Shown here: in pieces, positions 36,698 to 46,043 of the stretch
Layout of the letters: the number at the start of each line of letters is the position of its first letter
How positions within the stretch are numbered: position 1 is the first letter of the stretch
From: Caballeronia glathei
Lineage (GTDB): Bacteria > Pseudomonadota > Gammaproteobacteria > Burkholderiales > Burkholderiaceae
Length of the DNA stretch: 64,000 bases
Direction of reading: 5' to 3'
NCBI RefSeq assembly: GCF_000698595.1
Contig: NZ_JFHC01000007.1
Span: forward strand, 1-64,000
Translations under genes and position numbers: made by a program
The notes under the pieces: model-generated
What the model saw: only the letters and a program-made list of their open reading frames with translations
What the model was told of the DNA's origin: nothing
Databases searched by the model: none

Positions 36698-37235
36698 GAT
36701 TCCAGACGTCCTTGTTCTTCGCGCGGCGCATGCGACGTGGCAAAAGCCCCGCCGAGCCTTGCACCGCGGCCCTTCCGATGATTGTTACTAAATGTTCCAA
36801 GAAATCGGGCGCAAGTATAAATGAGAACCAATCGCAATTGAAAGTGAAATTTCGGTTACTTTTGCGGAATTCGTCAGGAGATTCAAAGGCGGGAAGTTAT
36901 CCGGGCGGATGCAGTGCGATGGCCGCCGCATCGAAGGCAGCGGCGCTAAAGAGTCGGACCGCCCCCGCCTTGGCAGTCCGCTTTCACGCGGTCTGCTGCA
37001 ATGCACGCTCGGGTTTGCCCGGTTGTAGCGGGCTGACGCGGCGCATAGCCTTTGTAATGATCCGGAAAGAAAATATTCGCGGGCCGCTGCGCAGGCCAGC
37101 CATCCTCTCGATCCGTGCCACGCGCGTCGCTCCCCGCAGTGCCGCGATGCGGAAAGTGGCCGACGTCGAATGGTTCGCGCCGGCATACGGGACGATGGTC
37201 CGGCTTACGACCGAAATGACTGTTGAGGGGCTCAA
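36698..37235. other. Divergent intergenic region between the receptor and dctA
   Basis: About 540 nt without a supported gene. The left part holds the Fur-like box and AT-rich promoter DNA. The right part carries a GAGGGG ribosome-binding site before dctA. No operator for a DctD-type activator and no clear -24/-12 promoter was found. Short open frames in this stretch have no features of real genes. Confidence 0.5.
36820..36838 (-). promoter_or_regulatory. Fur-like box upstream of the TonB receptor
   Basis: On the minus strand the sequence ATTGCGATTGGTTCTCATT resembles the Fur consensus of beta-proteobacteria (hexamers related to GATAAT/ATTCTCATT). It lies about 120 nt before the receptor start codon in an AT-rich stretch that could hold the promoter. 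It fits iron repression of the receptor, PepSY and zinc-ribbon genes. Confidence 0.6.
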
Positions 37236-38588
37236 ATGGCCGCGCACAAACCGCTTTACCGGTCCCTTTACTTTCAGGTGATCATCGCGATCATCGCCGG
37301 GGTGCTGCTGGGATTTTTCGCGCCCCACACCGGCGAAGCGATGAAGCCGCTCGGCGATGCCTTCATCAAGCTGATCAAGATGATCATCGCCCCCATCATC
37401 TTCTGCACCGTGGTCGTCGGCATTGCCGGCATGGAAGACATGAAGAAGGTGGGCAAGACCGGTGGGCTCGCGCTGCTGTATTTCGAAATCGTCAGCGGCC
37501 TTGCGCTGGTGGTCGGCCTGCTGATCGTCAACCTGGTGCAGCCCGGCGCCGGCATGAACGTGGACCCGAAGACGCTCGACGCGAAAGCCGTGGCCACGGT
37601 CACCAGCGGGCGCAAGATGGAGAGCACCACGGACTTCCTGATGAACATCATTCCCTCGACGGTGGTCGACGCGTTCGCCAAGGGGGAGATACTTCAGGTC
37701 CTGCTGTTCGCGCTCATGTTCGGCTTCGCGCTGCACGCGTTCGGCGGCAGAGGCACGCTGATATTCGACTTCGTCGAGAAGATCTCGCATGTGTTCTTCG
37801 GCATCGTCGGCATCATCATGAAAGTGGCGCCGATCGGCGCGTTTGGTGCGATGGCCTTCACCATCGGCAAATACGGCATCGGCAGCATGGTTTCGCTCGG
37901 CATGCTGATGATCACGTTCTATGCGACCTGCCTGATATTCATCTTCGTCGTGCTCGGACTCATTGCGCGGTTCCACGGCTTTCGCGTGTGGAAGCTGATC
38001 AAATACCTCAAGGAAGAACTGTTCATCGTGCTCGGCACGTCTTCATCGGAAGCGGCGCTGCCGCGCGTGATGGTGAAGCTCGAGAACCTGGGCGCAAAGA
38101 AATCGGTGGTGGGCCTCGTCATTCCTACCGGCTATTCCTTCAATCTCGATGGCACGTCGATCTACCTCACGCTGGCTGCCGTCTTCATCGCCCAGGCGAC
38201 CAACACGCCGCTCGATCTCACGCATCAGCTCACGCTGCTGGCGGTGTTGCTGCTCACTTCCAAAGGTGCTGCCGGCGTGACGGGCAGCGGGTTCATCGTG
38301 CTTGCCGCGACGCTCTCCGCGGTCGGCCATGTGCCGGTCGCGGGGCTTGCGCTCATTCTCGGCATCGACCGCTTCATGTCCGAAGCACGCGCGCTGACCA
38401 ATTTCATCGGCAATGCCGTCGCCACCCTCGTGGTCGCCCGGTGGACGAACGATCTGGACGAGGCACGGATGCGCAGGGTCCTGGACAACGAGACCCCGGA
38501 GGAGGCAGACGAGCCCGAAAAGGTGTTCGACCGGACGGACGAAATCATGCCTGTCACGGCGACGCAACCCCGCGCGGACCACGCCTAG
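37236..38588 (+). CDS. dctA: C4-dicarboxylate:proton/sodium symporter
   Basis: A 450-residue DctA of the DAACS family, with eight helices and two re-entrant loops. Motifs include [43 protein letters not shown] (the serine-rich loop), [27 protein letters not shown], and [17 protein letters not shown]. It takes up succinate, fumarate and malate. Start and length are normal. No dctBD genes adjoin it; regulation must be from elsewhere. Confidence 0.95.
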   Translation: MAAHKPLYRSLYFQVIIAIIAGVLLGFFAPHTGEAMKPLGDAFIKLIKMIIAPIIFCTVVVGIAGMEDMKKVGKTGGLALLYFEIVSGLALVVGLLIVNLVQPGAGMNVDPKTLDAKAVATVTSGRKMESTTDFLMNIIPSTVVDAFAKGEILQVLLFALMFGFALHAFGGRGTLIFDFVEKISHVFFGIVGIIMKVAPIGAFGAMAFTIGKYGIGSMVSLGMLMITFYATCLIFIFVVLGLIARFHGFRVWKLIKYLKEELFIVLGTSSSEAALPRVMVKLENLGAKKSVVGLVIPTGYSFNLDGTSIYLTLAAVFIAQATNTPLDLTHQLTLLAVLLLTSKGAAGVTGSGFIVLAATLSAVGHVPVAGLALILGIDRFMSEARALTNFIGNAVATLVVARWTNDLDEARMRRVLDNETPEEADEPEKVFDRTDEIMPVTATQPRADHA

Positions 38589-38607
38589 GCGCGCGTGAGC
38601 GCCTTTA
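38588..38607 (+). terminator. Weak hairpin terminator after dctA
   Basis: GGCGC-GCGTGA-GCGCC followed by TTTAT begins at the last base of the dctA stop codon. The stem is short and the T-run interrupted, so this is a weak candidate. Confidence 0.4.
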
Positions 38608-38891
38608 TCTCGCGGCCCGGATTCCAGAGCGATCGAGGGCTGTGCCACCTCGTTGAAATGCCGCGTGCGGGTGTTTCCCGTTAGAGCGACCCCGGGCGAT
38701 CCGCTGAAGCGGCTACGTTCAGGCGCTCGCCTGCTGTCCGCATCACAACCTCTCACCTCTCATTTGCGCACAAGGCGGCCCGTGCCCCTCGCCTCCGCAT
38801 TTTCCCTATGTTACGATCGTAACAACACTGCGTTAAACTGATATCAATCTCTCAAAAAGTGTTGTGCGTTGCACAACCAGCGGACGCCCCT
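38589..38891 (+). promoter_or_regulatory. Upstream region of the deoxyribose operon
   Basis: About 300 nt without a gene. It holds the weak dctA terminator at its left end, the DeoR-type palindrome, and AT-rich DNA (AAACTGATATCAATC) between the palindrome and the deoC start. The operon promoter probably overlaps the palindrome; exact -35 and -10 boxes are not clear. Confidence 0.5.
38809..38824. promoter_or_regulatory. Perfect 16-bp palindrome, probable DeoR operator
   Basis: TGTTACGATCGTAACA is a perfect palindrome 68 nt before the deoC start. The E. coli DeoR operator is TGTTAGAATTCTAACA: the outer five bases of each arm and the total length are the same, and only the central six differ. 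A DeoR protein with strong similarity to the E. coli one is encoded at the far end of the same locus. This makes repression of the deoC operon by that protein likely. Confidence 0.8.
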
Positions 38892-39899
38892 ATGCTCGAT
38901 GCAGCTTCGAAACCGGTGATCGCCTGGCCCGGCAAGCCGGCGGCTCATGCCGCCGCCCGCAATCCCGGCGTGCCCTTCGACCTGTCGTGGCTCGACGGGT
39001 TGCGTGTGAACCAGTCGGCTGTCGGGCGGCGCACCGCCACGCTCGGCACGCGGCGCGCGGTCAAGAAGGACGCGCAGGCCGCGTGGCTGCTCAAGGCGAT
39101 CACCTGCATCGACCTGACGACGCTCAACGGCGACGACACCGCCGCGCGCGTCGAACGCCTCTGCGCGAAGGCGCGCCGCCCGGTGCGCGACGACCTGCTC
39201 GACGCGCTCGGCATGGCACCCGGCTCGATCAGGACCGGCGCCGTCTGCGTGTATCACCGCTACGTGAAGACCGCGGTCGCCGCGCTCGCAGGCAGCGGCA
39301 TTCCGGTCGCGGCGGTGTCGACGGGCTTTCCGTCCGGCCTCATTCCGCATCCGCTGAAGCTGCGCGAGATCGAGGCGTCGGTGGCCGACGGCGCGGCCGA
39401 GATCGATATCGTCGTCACGCGCGAGCACGTGCTGACCGGCAACTGGCAGGCGCTCTACGACGAGATGCGCGACTTCCGCGCGGCCTGCGGCGATGCGCAC
39501 GTGAAGGCGATTCTCGCGACCGGCGACATCCGCACGCTGTCGAATATCGCGAAGGCGTCGATGGTCTGCATGATGGCCGGCGCCGATTTCATCAAGACCT
39601 CGACGGGCAAGGAGGGCGTCAACGCGACGCTCGACGTGTCGCTCGTGATGGTGCGCATGATCCGCGAATACCTCGCGCGCACGGGCGTCGCGATCGGCTT
39701 CAAGCCGGCGGGCGGTGTCTCGACGGCGAAGTCCGTGCTCGAATACCAGATCCTGATGAAGGAAGAGCTCGGGCGCGAATGGCTCGAGGCGGACCTGTTC
39801 CGCATCGGCGCGTCGAGCCTGCTCGCCGACATCGAGCGGCAGCTCGAACATCACGTGAGCGGCCGTTACTCGGCGTTCAACCGTCATCCTGTCGCGTGA
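38892..39899 (+). CDS. deoC: Deoxyribose-phosphate aldolase
   Basis: A 335-residue DeoC of the longer type. It cleaves 2-deoxyribose 5-phosphate to acetaldehyde and glyceraldehyde 3-phosphate. The Schiff-base lysine lies in DFIKTSTGKEGVNATL and the second active-site lysine in GFKPAGGVSTAKS; the aspartate is in AAEIDIVVTREH. Compared with the E. coli enzyme it has an N-terminal extension of about 60 residues. First gene of the deoxyribose operon, under the DeoR-type palindrome. Confidence 0.93.
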   Translation: MLDAASKPVIAWPGKPAAHAAARNPGVPFDLSWLDGLRVNQSAVGRRTATLGTRRAVKKDAQAAWLLKAITCIDLTTLNGDDTAARVERLCAKARRPVRDDLLDALGMAPGSIRTGAVCVYHRYVKTAVAALAGSGIPVAAVSTGFPSGLIPHPLKLREIEASVADGAAEIDIVVTREHVLTGNWQALYDEMRDFRAACGDAHVKAILATGDIRTLSNIAKASMVCMMAGADFIKTSTGKEGVNATLDVSLVMVRMIREYLARTGVAIGFKPAGGVSTAKSVLEYQILMKEELGREWLEADLFRIGASSLLADIERQLEHHVSGRYSAFNRHPVA

Positions 39900-39931
39900 G
39901 CCCGCGCGCCACGACCCAACCAGAAGGCCCC

Positions 39932-42328
39932 ATGAGCGTAGCCGAATATTTCTCCTCGATGGCATACGGACCCGCACCGGAAGACGCCCGCGCCGCGCGC
40001 GTCTGGCTCGATCAGCATGCAGACGGCTTCGGCCATTTCATCGGCGGCGCGTATCGCGCGCCGTCGGCGGGCGACGAAGCCGTGCGCTTCGAGTCGCGCG
40101 AGCCCGCGACGGGCCGCGTGCTCGCGTCGATCGCGCAAGGCGATGACGCGGATGTCTCCGCCGCCGTCGATGCGGCGAGCGGCGCGCTCGCCGCATGGCA
40201 GGCGCTGGGCGGCCCGGGGCGCGCGCGTCATCTCTACGCGCTCGCGCGCATGGTGCAGCGGCACAGCCGGCTTTTCGCGGTGCTCGAATCGCTCGACAAC
40301 GGCAAGCCGATCCGCGAGACGCGCGACATCGACATCCCGCTCGTCGCGAGGCACTTCCTGCATCACGCGGGCTGGGCGCAACTGCAGGAGCGCGAGTTCG
40401 CCGACTGGGCGCCGCTCGGCGTGATCGGGCAGATCGTGCCGTGGAATTTCCCGCTGCTGATGCTCGCATGGAAGATCGCCCCCGCGCTCGCGCTCGGCAA
40501 CTGCGTCGTGCTCAAGCCCGCGGAATACACGCCGCTCACCGCGCTGCTGTTCGCGGAACTCAGCTCGCGCGCGGGGCTGCCCGCGGGCGTGCTCAACGTC
40601 GTGACGGGCGACGGCCGCACGGGCGCCGCGCTCGTCGGGCACCGCCAGGTCGCGAAGATCGCGTTCACCGGATCGACCGAAGTGGGCCGCCAGATTCGCG
40701 TCGCGACGGCGGGCTCGGGCAAGTCGCTCACGCTGGAGCTCGGCGGCAAGTCGCCGTTCATCGTCTTCGATGACGCCGATCTCGACAGCGCCGTGGAAGG
40801 CGTCGTCGATGCGATCTGGTTCAACCAGGGGCAGGTGTGCTGCGCGGGCTCGCGCCTTCTGGTGCAGGAAGGCATCGAGGCGCGCTTCGTCGAAAAGCTC
40901 AAGCGCCGCATGGAGACGCTGCGCGTCGGGCCGTCGCTCGACAAGGGCATCGACCTCGGCGCGATCGTGGATACGGTGCAGCTCGAACGCATCCGCGCGC
41001 TGGTCGCGCAGGGCGCGAGCGAGGGCTGCGCGATCCATCAGCCGTCTAGCATGCGGCTGCCCGAAGGCGGCGCGTTCTTCCCGCCGACGCTCGTCACCAA
41101 TGTGTCTCCCGCATCGACGCTCGCGCAGGAAGAGATCTTCGGCCCGGTGCTCGTTACGATGAGCTTTCGAACGCCCGACGAAGCCATCGCGCTTGCCAAC
41201 AATTCGCGCTACGGGCTTGCCGCGAGCGTGTGGAGCGAAAACATCAGCCGGGCGCTGGATGTGGCGCCGCGTCTGCAATGCGGCGTCGTGTGGATCAACG
41301 CGACGAATCTCTTCGACGCGGCCGTCGGCTTCGGCGGCTATCGCGAATCGGGCTTCGGCCGCGAGGGCGGCCGCGAGGGGATTTACGAGTATCTGAAGCC
41401 GCGCGCGTGGACTAAGCTTCCGGTTCGCCACGACGGCCCCGCGCGCGCGCCTGAAGGCGAAGCGCCGCACGAAGGCAACGTCAGCGCGCTCGACCGCACC
41501 GCGAAGCTCTTCATCGGCGGCAAGCAGGCTCGCCCCGACAGCGGCTACTCGCGGCTCGTGCGCTCGCCGTCGGGCGCGATCGTCGGCGAAGTGGGCGAGG
41601 GCAGCCGCAAGGACATCCGCAACGCGGTATCGGCGGCGCGCGGTGCGCAGAAGTGGTCGGGTGCGAGCGCGCACAATCGCGCGCAGGTGCTGTACTACCT
41701 CGCCGAGAACCTGTCGGCGCGCTCGGCGGAATTCGCGCGGCAGCTGGTCGCGCGAGCAGGCATGAGCGAACGCGACGCGCAACGCGAAGTGGAGGCATCC
41801 ATCACGCGCCTCTTCACTTACGGCGCGTGGGCCGACAAGTTCGACGGCGCCGTGCATGCGCCGCCGCTGCAAGGCGTCGCGCTCGCGATGAACGAGCCGC
41901 TCGGCGTGATCGGCGTGGTGTGCCCGAACGAGGCGCCGCTGCTCGGCTTCGTGTCGCTCGTCGCGCCCGCGCTCGCGCTCGGCAACCGCGTGGTGGCCGT
42001 GCCGAGCGAGACGTGTCCGCTGATGGCGACGGACTTCTATCAGGTCGTGGAGACGTCGGACGTACCCGGCGGCGCGCTCAACATCGTGACGGGCGAAGCG
42101 CGCGCGCTCGCGCAGACCCTGGCGCAGCACGACGACGTCGATGCGGTATGGTGCTTTGGCGGCGCGGCGTTGTCGGCGATGGTCGAGCGTGAATCGGTGG
42201 GCAACCTGAAGCGCACGTTCGTCGATCATGGCCGCATGTTCGACTGGCACGATGCCGCGAGCGAGGGGCTGCCGTTCCTGCGCCAGGCGGTGCAGGTGAA
42301 GAACATCTGGGTGCCGTATGGGGATTGA
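39932..42328 (+). CDS. ALDH16-like double-domain aldehyde dehydrogenase
   Basis: A 798-residue protein with two aldehyde dehydrogenase domains. Domain 1 (about 1-485) is complete: PWNFPLLMLAWKIAPALALGN, ELGGKSPFIVFDDAD and the catalytic cysteine in NQGQVCCAGSR. Domain 2 (about 505-798) has an NAD-fold core (VVCPNEAPLLGFVSLVAPALALGNRVV) but ends before a catalytic-cysteine region and is a pseudo-domain. This matches the ALDH16 architecture. It lies between deoC and the mutarotase gene, so oxidation of acetaldehyde from deoxyribose to acetate is the likely role. ATG 39932 was chosen; the open frame runs much further upstream only over deoC in another frame. Confidence 0.88.
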   Translation: MSVAEYFSSMAYGPAPEDARAARVWLDQHADGFGHFIGGAYRAPSAGDEAVRFESREPATGRVLASIAQGDDADVSAAVDAASGALAAWQALGGPGRARHLYALARMVQRHSRLFAVLESLDNGKPIRETRDIDIPLVARHFLHHAGWAQLQEREFADWAPLGVIGQIVPWNFPLLMLAWKIAPALALGNCVVLKPAEYTPLTALLFAELSSRAGLPAGVLNVVTGDGRTGAALVGHRQVAKIAFTGSTEVGRQIRVATAGSGKSLTLELGGKSPFIVFDDADLDSAVEGVVDAIWFNQGQVCCAGSRLLVQEGIEARFVEKLKRRMETLRVGPSLDKGIDLGAIVDTVQLERIRALVAQGASEGCAIHQPSSMRLPEGGAFFPPTLVTNVSPASTLAQEEIFGPVLVTMSFRTPDEAIALANNSRYGLAASVWSENISRALDVAPRLQCGVVWINATNLFDAAVGFGGYRESGFGREGGREGIYEYLKPRAWTKLPVRHDGPARAPEGEAPHEGNVSALDRTAKLFIGGKQARPDSGYSRLVRSPSGAIVGEVGEGSRKDIRNAVSAARGAQKWSGASAHNRAQVLYYLAENLSARSAEFARQLVARAGMSERDAQREVEASITRLFTYGAWADKFDGAVHAPPLQGVALAMNEPLGVIGVVCPNEAPLLGFVSLVAPALALGNRVVAVPSETCPLMATDFYQVVETSDVPGGALNIVTGEARALAQTLAQHDDVDAVWCFGGAALSAMVERESVGNLKRTFVDHGRMFDWHDAASEGLPFLRQAVQVKNIWVPYGD

Positions 42329-42419
42329 ACCATGGGGATTGAGGCGCGGAGATTGAACATCAGGTAATTCACGGGCGAAGACTTCACGACGAAGCGCGCC
42401 CACGCTTGGAGGAGACATT

Positions 42420-42890
42420 GTGCTGAAGAACATCGATCCGCTGTTGAACGCCGACATCCTGCACGCGCTCTGCGCGATGGGCCACGGCGACGAAGTCGTG
42501 ATCTGCGACGCGAATTTCCCCGCCGATTCGGTGGCGCGCCAGACCGTGCTCGGCAAGCTGTTGCGCATCGACGGCGCCGGTGCGCCGCGCGCGATCCGCG
42601 CCGTGCTGTCCGTCATGCCGCTCGATACGTTCGTCGATCATCCGGCCGAGCGCATGGAAGTGGTCGGCGACGCGGGCGCGCTTCCGGCCGTGCAGCGCGA
42701 GGCGCAACGCGAAGTCGACGACGCCGAAGGGCGCGACACGCCGTTCGCCTCCATCGAGCGTTTCGCGTTCTACGAGCGCGCGAAAAGGGCCTATTGCGTG
42801 ATCGCGACGGGCGAGGCGCGCGGCTATGGCTGCTTTATCTTCAAGAAGGGCGTCGAACTCGCGCCCGACGCGCCGGAGAACTCGAAGTGA
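42420..42890 (+). CDS. RbsD/FucU family sugar mutarotase
   Basis: A 156-residue protein of the RbsD/FucU family, closer to FucU in its start (MLKNIDPLLNADILHALCAMGHGDEVVICDANFPA with the conserved His of MGHGD) and in YERAKRAYCVIATGEARGYGCFIFKKG near the end. These proteins interconvert pyranose, furanose or anomeric forms of sugars. In this operon the substrate is probably deoxyribose. The start is GTG, preceded by GGAGGAGA. Its stop overlaps the kinase start as GTGA. Confidence 0.88.
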   Translation: MLKNIDPLLNADILHALCAMGHGDEVVICDANFPADSVARQTVLGKLLRIDGAGAPRAIRAVLSVMPLDTFVDHPAERMEVVGDAGALPAVQREAQREVDDAEGRDTPFASIERFAFYERAKRAYCVIATGEARGYGCFIFKKGVELAPDAPENSK

Positions 42891-43837
42891 AGGGCGCGAG
42901 CGTAGTGATTCTTGGCATCTACGTGACCGATCTCGCGTTCCGCGCCGAGCGCATGCCGCTGATCGGCGAGACCGTTGCGGGTTCGGCGTTCGCGATGGGG
43001 CCGGGCGGCAAGGGCTCGAATCAGGCGGTTGCCGCCGCGCGCGCCGGAGCAGACGTCGTGTTCTGCACGCGCATCGGCGCCGATGCGTTCGGCGAGATCG
43101 CGCAGTCGACCTGGGCCGCCGAAGGCATCACGTCGCGCGCAACGGTGCTCGAAGGCGTATCGACGGGCGCGGCGCACATCTACGTGGACGAGCGCACGGG
43201 CGGCAACGCGATCATCGTCGCGGCGGGCGCGGCAGGCACGCTCGGCGCAGCCGATGTCGACGCGATCGAAGCGGACATTGCGCGCGCCGCCGTGTTCGTC
43301 ACGCAACTTGAGCAGCCGGTTCCGGCGGCGCGCCGCGGTCTCGAACTCGCGCGCAGGCACGGCGTGACGACGGTGTTCAACCCGGCGCCCGCGCTGCCGT
43401 TCGAGGACGACATCTATCCGCTGTGCGACTACATCACGCCGAACGAGACTGAAGCGACGGCGCTGACCGGCATCGCGATCGCCTCGGTCGACGACGCGCG
43501 CCGCGCCGCCGACGTGCTGCTCGCGAAGGGCGCGCGCGCGGTGATCGTGACGCTCGGCGAGGCGGGCGCGCTGCTGCATACGCCGGACGAATCGGTGCTC
43601 GTGCCCGCGTTCGATTGCGGACGCGTGATCGAAACGGCGGGTGCGGGCGACGGCTTCACGGGCGGCTTCGCCGCCGCGCTCGCGCGTGGCGAGAGGCCGC
43701 TCGACGCGGTGCGCTTCGGCTGCGCGCTCGCGAGCCTTTCGGTGACGCGCGCGGGCACGGCGCCCTCGATGCCGACGCTCGAAGAAATCAACGCCGTGCT
43801 CGGCGAGCGTCCCGTGCTCGCCGCGCAGTCGTCGTGA
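42887..43837 (+). CDS. Ribokinase-family sugar kinase (probable deoxyribokinase)
   Basis: A 316-residue PfkB-type kinase. GPGGKGSNQAVAAARAGADV is the substrate-binding motif of ribokinases and ETAGAGDGFTGGFAAAL carries the catalytic aspartate near residue 252. It begins with GTG overlapping the mutarotase stop. By context, next to deoC, it probably phosphorylates deoxyribose (DeoK role) rather than, or besides, ribose; sequence alone does not settle this. Confidence 0.87.
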   Translation: MKGASVVILGIYVTDLAFRAERMPLIGETVAGSAFAMGPGGKGSNQAVAAARAGADVVFCTRIGADAFGEIAQSTWAAEGITSRATVLEGVSTGAAHIYVDERTGGNAIIVAAGAAGTLGAADVDAIEADIARAAVFVTQLEQPVPAARRGLELARRHGVTTVFNPAPALPFEDDIYPLCDYITPNETEATALTGIAIASVDDARRAADVLLAKGARAVIVTLGEAGALLHTPDESVLVPAFDCGRVIETAGAGDGFTGGFAAALARGERPLDAVRFGCALASLSVTRAGTAPSMPTLEEINAVLGERPVLAAQSS

Positions 43838-43851
43838 ACGGAGCGCATTCG

Positions 43852-44895
43852 ATGAAAGCGTCGAAGTGGTTTGCCGACCGGCAGCTCAACTTCCTGGTGG
43901 GCGTGAACCTGCTCGTCGTGATCGTGGCGACGTGGCTTTCGGGCGGCCAGTTCCTCGATATCGACAACCTGCAGTCGATGGGCGGCCAGCTGCCCGAACT
44001 GGGTCTCCTCGCCCTCGGCATCATGCTCTCGATGGTGTCGGGCAACGGCGGCATCGACCTGTCGGGCGTCGGGCTCGCGAACCTCTCCGGCATGGTGGCG
44101 GCGATGCTGCTGCCGAAGCTCGTCGGCGCCGACGATTCGCCCGCGCTCTATACCGCCGTGTTCATCTGCATCGTCGTGGCGATCGGATTGCTCGGCGGCA
44201 TGCTGAACGGCGTCGTGATCGCAAGGCTCAGGCTCACGCCGATTCTCTGCACGCTCGGCACGCAGTTGCTCTTCACCGGCATCGCGGTGGTGCTGAGCAA
44301 CGGCGCGTCGGTGCGCGTGGAATACGTCGATCCGCTGTCGAACATCGGCAATGGCACGTTCCTGCAGGTGCCGATCTCGCTCTGGATCTTCATCGCCGCC
44401 GTGCTCGTGCTCGGGTGGCTCCTCAGGCGCACGCCGTTCGGCCTGTGGCTCTACCTGATGGGCACCAACCCGAAGGCCGCGTTCTACGCGGGCATTCCGC
44501 GCGCGCGCATGCTGATTCTCACGTACGGCATGTGCGGCGTGCTCGCGTCGCTCGCGGGGCTCATCAGCGCGACGCACACGTCGAGCGCGAAGTGGGACTA
44601 CGGGAATTCGTATCTGCTGATCGCGATCCTGATTGCCGTGATGGGCGGTGTGAATCCGGCGGGCGGCTATGGACGCATCGTCTGCGTGTTCCTCGCCGCG
44701 ACCGTGCTGCAGTTCCTGTCGAGCCTGTTCAATCTGCTCGGCGTATCGCAGTTTTTCGGCGACTGCGCGTGGGGCTTCCTGCTGCTCGCGTCGCTTGCAT
44801 TCGCCGGCGGAGAGCGCGTGCGCGCGATCTTCGGCATCGGTGGCACGGCCCCCACGCCGAAAGTGCCGCCGCCGCCCGCCTCCACCGGACGCTAG
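43852..44895 (+). CDS. Sugar ABC transporter permease (RbsC/LsrC type)
   Basis: A 347-residue permease of the ribose/AI-2 class with about nine to ten helices. GNGGIDLSGVGLANLSGMVAA and the loop LYLMGTNPKAAFYAGIPRARMLILTYGMCGVLASLAGLI are typical. It begins 14 nt after the kinase. It forms a heterodimer, presumably, with the second permease encoded after the ATPase, as in Lsr and rhamnose systems. Confidence 0.87.
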   Translation: MKASKWFADRQLNFLVGVNLLVVIVATWLSGGQFLDIDNLQSMGGQLPELGLLALGIMLSMVSGNGGIDLSGVGLANLSGMVAAMLLPKLVGADDSPALYTAVFICIVVAIGLLGGMLNGVVIARLRLTPILCTLGTQLLFTGIAVVLSNGASVRVEYVDPLSNIGNGTFLQVPISLWIFIAAVLVLGWLLRRTPFGLWLYLMGTNPKAAFYAGIPRARMLILTYGMCGVLASLAGLISATHTSSAKWDYGNSYLLIAILIAVMGGVNPAGGYGRIVCVFLAATVLQFLSSLFNLLGVSQFFGDCAWGFLLLASLAFAGGERVRAIFGIGGTAPTPKVPPPPASTGR

Positions 44896-44918
44896 CTGTT
44901 GCTTGTCATGTGCAGGAC

Positions 44919-44946
44919 ATTCGAATCATTCGAATCCTATTCGAAC
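44919..44946. repeat. Short tandem ATTCGAAT repeats before the binding-protein gene
   Basis: ATTCGAATC, ATTCGAATCC and TATTCGAA follow one another in the 68-nt gap between the permease and binding-protein genes. ATTCGAAT is itself a palindrome. The tract could bind a protein or act as an mRNA structure that raises expression of the binding protein; no evidence distinguishes these. Confidence 0.4.
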
Positions 44947-44963
44947 CATAAAGGAGACATCGC

Positions 44964-45968
44964 ATGAAACTGACCCGACTCGGAACCGCGCTTACAGCGG
45001 TCGCGCTGGCCGCTGGCGCAATCGCCGTCGCACAGGCCGCGACCAATGAAACGATCGTCACGGTGGTGAAGGTTACCGGCATCAACTGGTTCAACCGCAT
45101 GGACGAGGGCGTGAAGGAATTCGGCAAGGAAACGCCGGGCGTGACCGTGTATCAGACCGGCCCGGGCCGCGCCGACGCCGCGCAGCAACTGAAGATCATC
45201 GAAGACCTGATCGCGAAGAAGGTCACGGCGATCGCGGTCGTGCCCTACGATCCGCCGACGCTCGAACCCGCGCTCAGGAAGGCGATGGACCGCGGCATCA
45301 AGGTCGTCACGCATGAAGCCGACAACGCGAAGAACACGATGGTCGACATCGAGGCGTTCGACAACACCGCCTACGGCGCTGGCCTGAACGAGCGCCTCGC
45401 GAAGTGCATGGGCTCGCAGGGCAAGTGGGCGGTGCTGGTCGGCTCGCTTGGCAGCCGCTCGCAGGTGCAGTGGGCGGACGGCGGCATCGGCAACGCGAAG
45501 CAGAAGTATCCGAAGATGGATCTCGTCGAGCCGAAGCTCGAAACGAACAACGACGGCGAACGCGCCTATCAGGTCGCGAAGGAAGTGCTGCGCAAGCACC
45601 CGGACCTGACGGGCTTTCAGGGCTCGTCGTCGCTCGACGTGATCGGCATCGGCCGCGCGGTGGAAGAGGCAGGCAAGGTCGGCAAGATCTGCGTGTATGG
45701 CACCGGCCTGCCGACCGAAGCGGGCAAGTTCCTCGAAAGCGGCGCGATCAACGGCATCGCGTTCTGGGACCCGAAGCTCGCCGGCCTCGCGATGAACAAG
45801 GTGGCGAAGATGCTCATCGACGGCAAGACCGTGACGGACGGCGCCGACCTCGGCGTGCCGGGCTACACGAAGGTCACGGTCAGCAAGGGACCGGGCAAGG
45901 GCGTCATCGTGCGCGGCACCGGCTGGGTCGATGTCGACAAGACGAACTACAAGCAGTATCCGTTCTGA
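44964..45968 (+). CDS. Sugar ABC transporter substrate-binding protein (LsrB/RhaS-like)
   Basis: A 334-residue periplasmic-binding protein. A signal peptide (MKLTRLGTALTAVALAAGAIAVAQA) precedes a two-lobe type-1 fold: VVKVTGINWFNRMDEGVKEF, AIAVVPYDPPTLEPALRKAMDRGIKVVTHEAD, and FQGSSSLDVIGIGRAVEEAG. The pattern resembles AI-2/rhamnose-type binding proteins. In this locus the ligand is probably deoxyribose, an inference from the operon. Confidence 0.87.
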   Translation: MKLTRLGTALTAVALAAGAIAVAQAATNETIVTVVKVTGINWFNRMDEGVKEFGKETPGVTVYQTGPGRADAAQQLKIIEDLIAKKVTAIAVVPYDPPTLEPALRKAMDRGIKVVTHEADNAKNTMVDIEAFDNTAYGAGLNERLAKCMGSQGKWAVLVGSLGSRSQVQWADGGIGNAKQKYPKMDLVEPKLETNNDGERAYQVAKEVLRKHPDLTGFQGSSSLDVIGIGRAVEEAGKVGKICVYGTGLPTEAGKFLESGAINGIAFWDPKLAGLAMNKVAKMLIDGKTVTDGADLGVPGYTKVTVSKGPGKGVIVRGTGWVDVDKTNYKQYPF

Positions 45969-46043
45969 TGCGCATGCGGCGCGCTCCGTTCGCATGAACC
46001 GGGGCGCGCCCGTTACCCGTCGTACCCGTTGCAAGCGAAGGAC

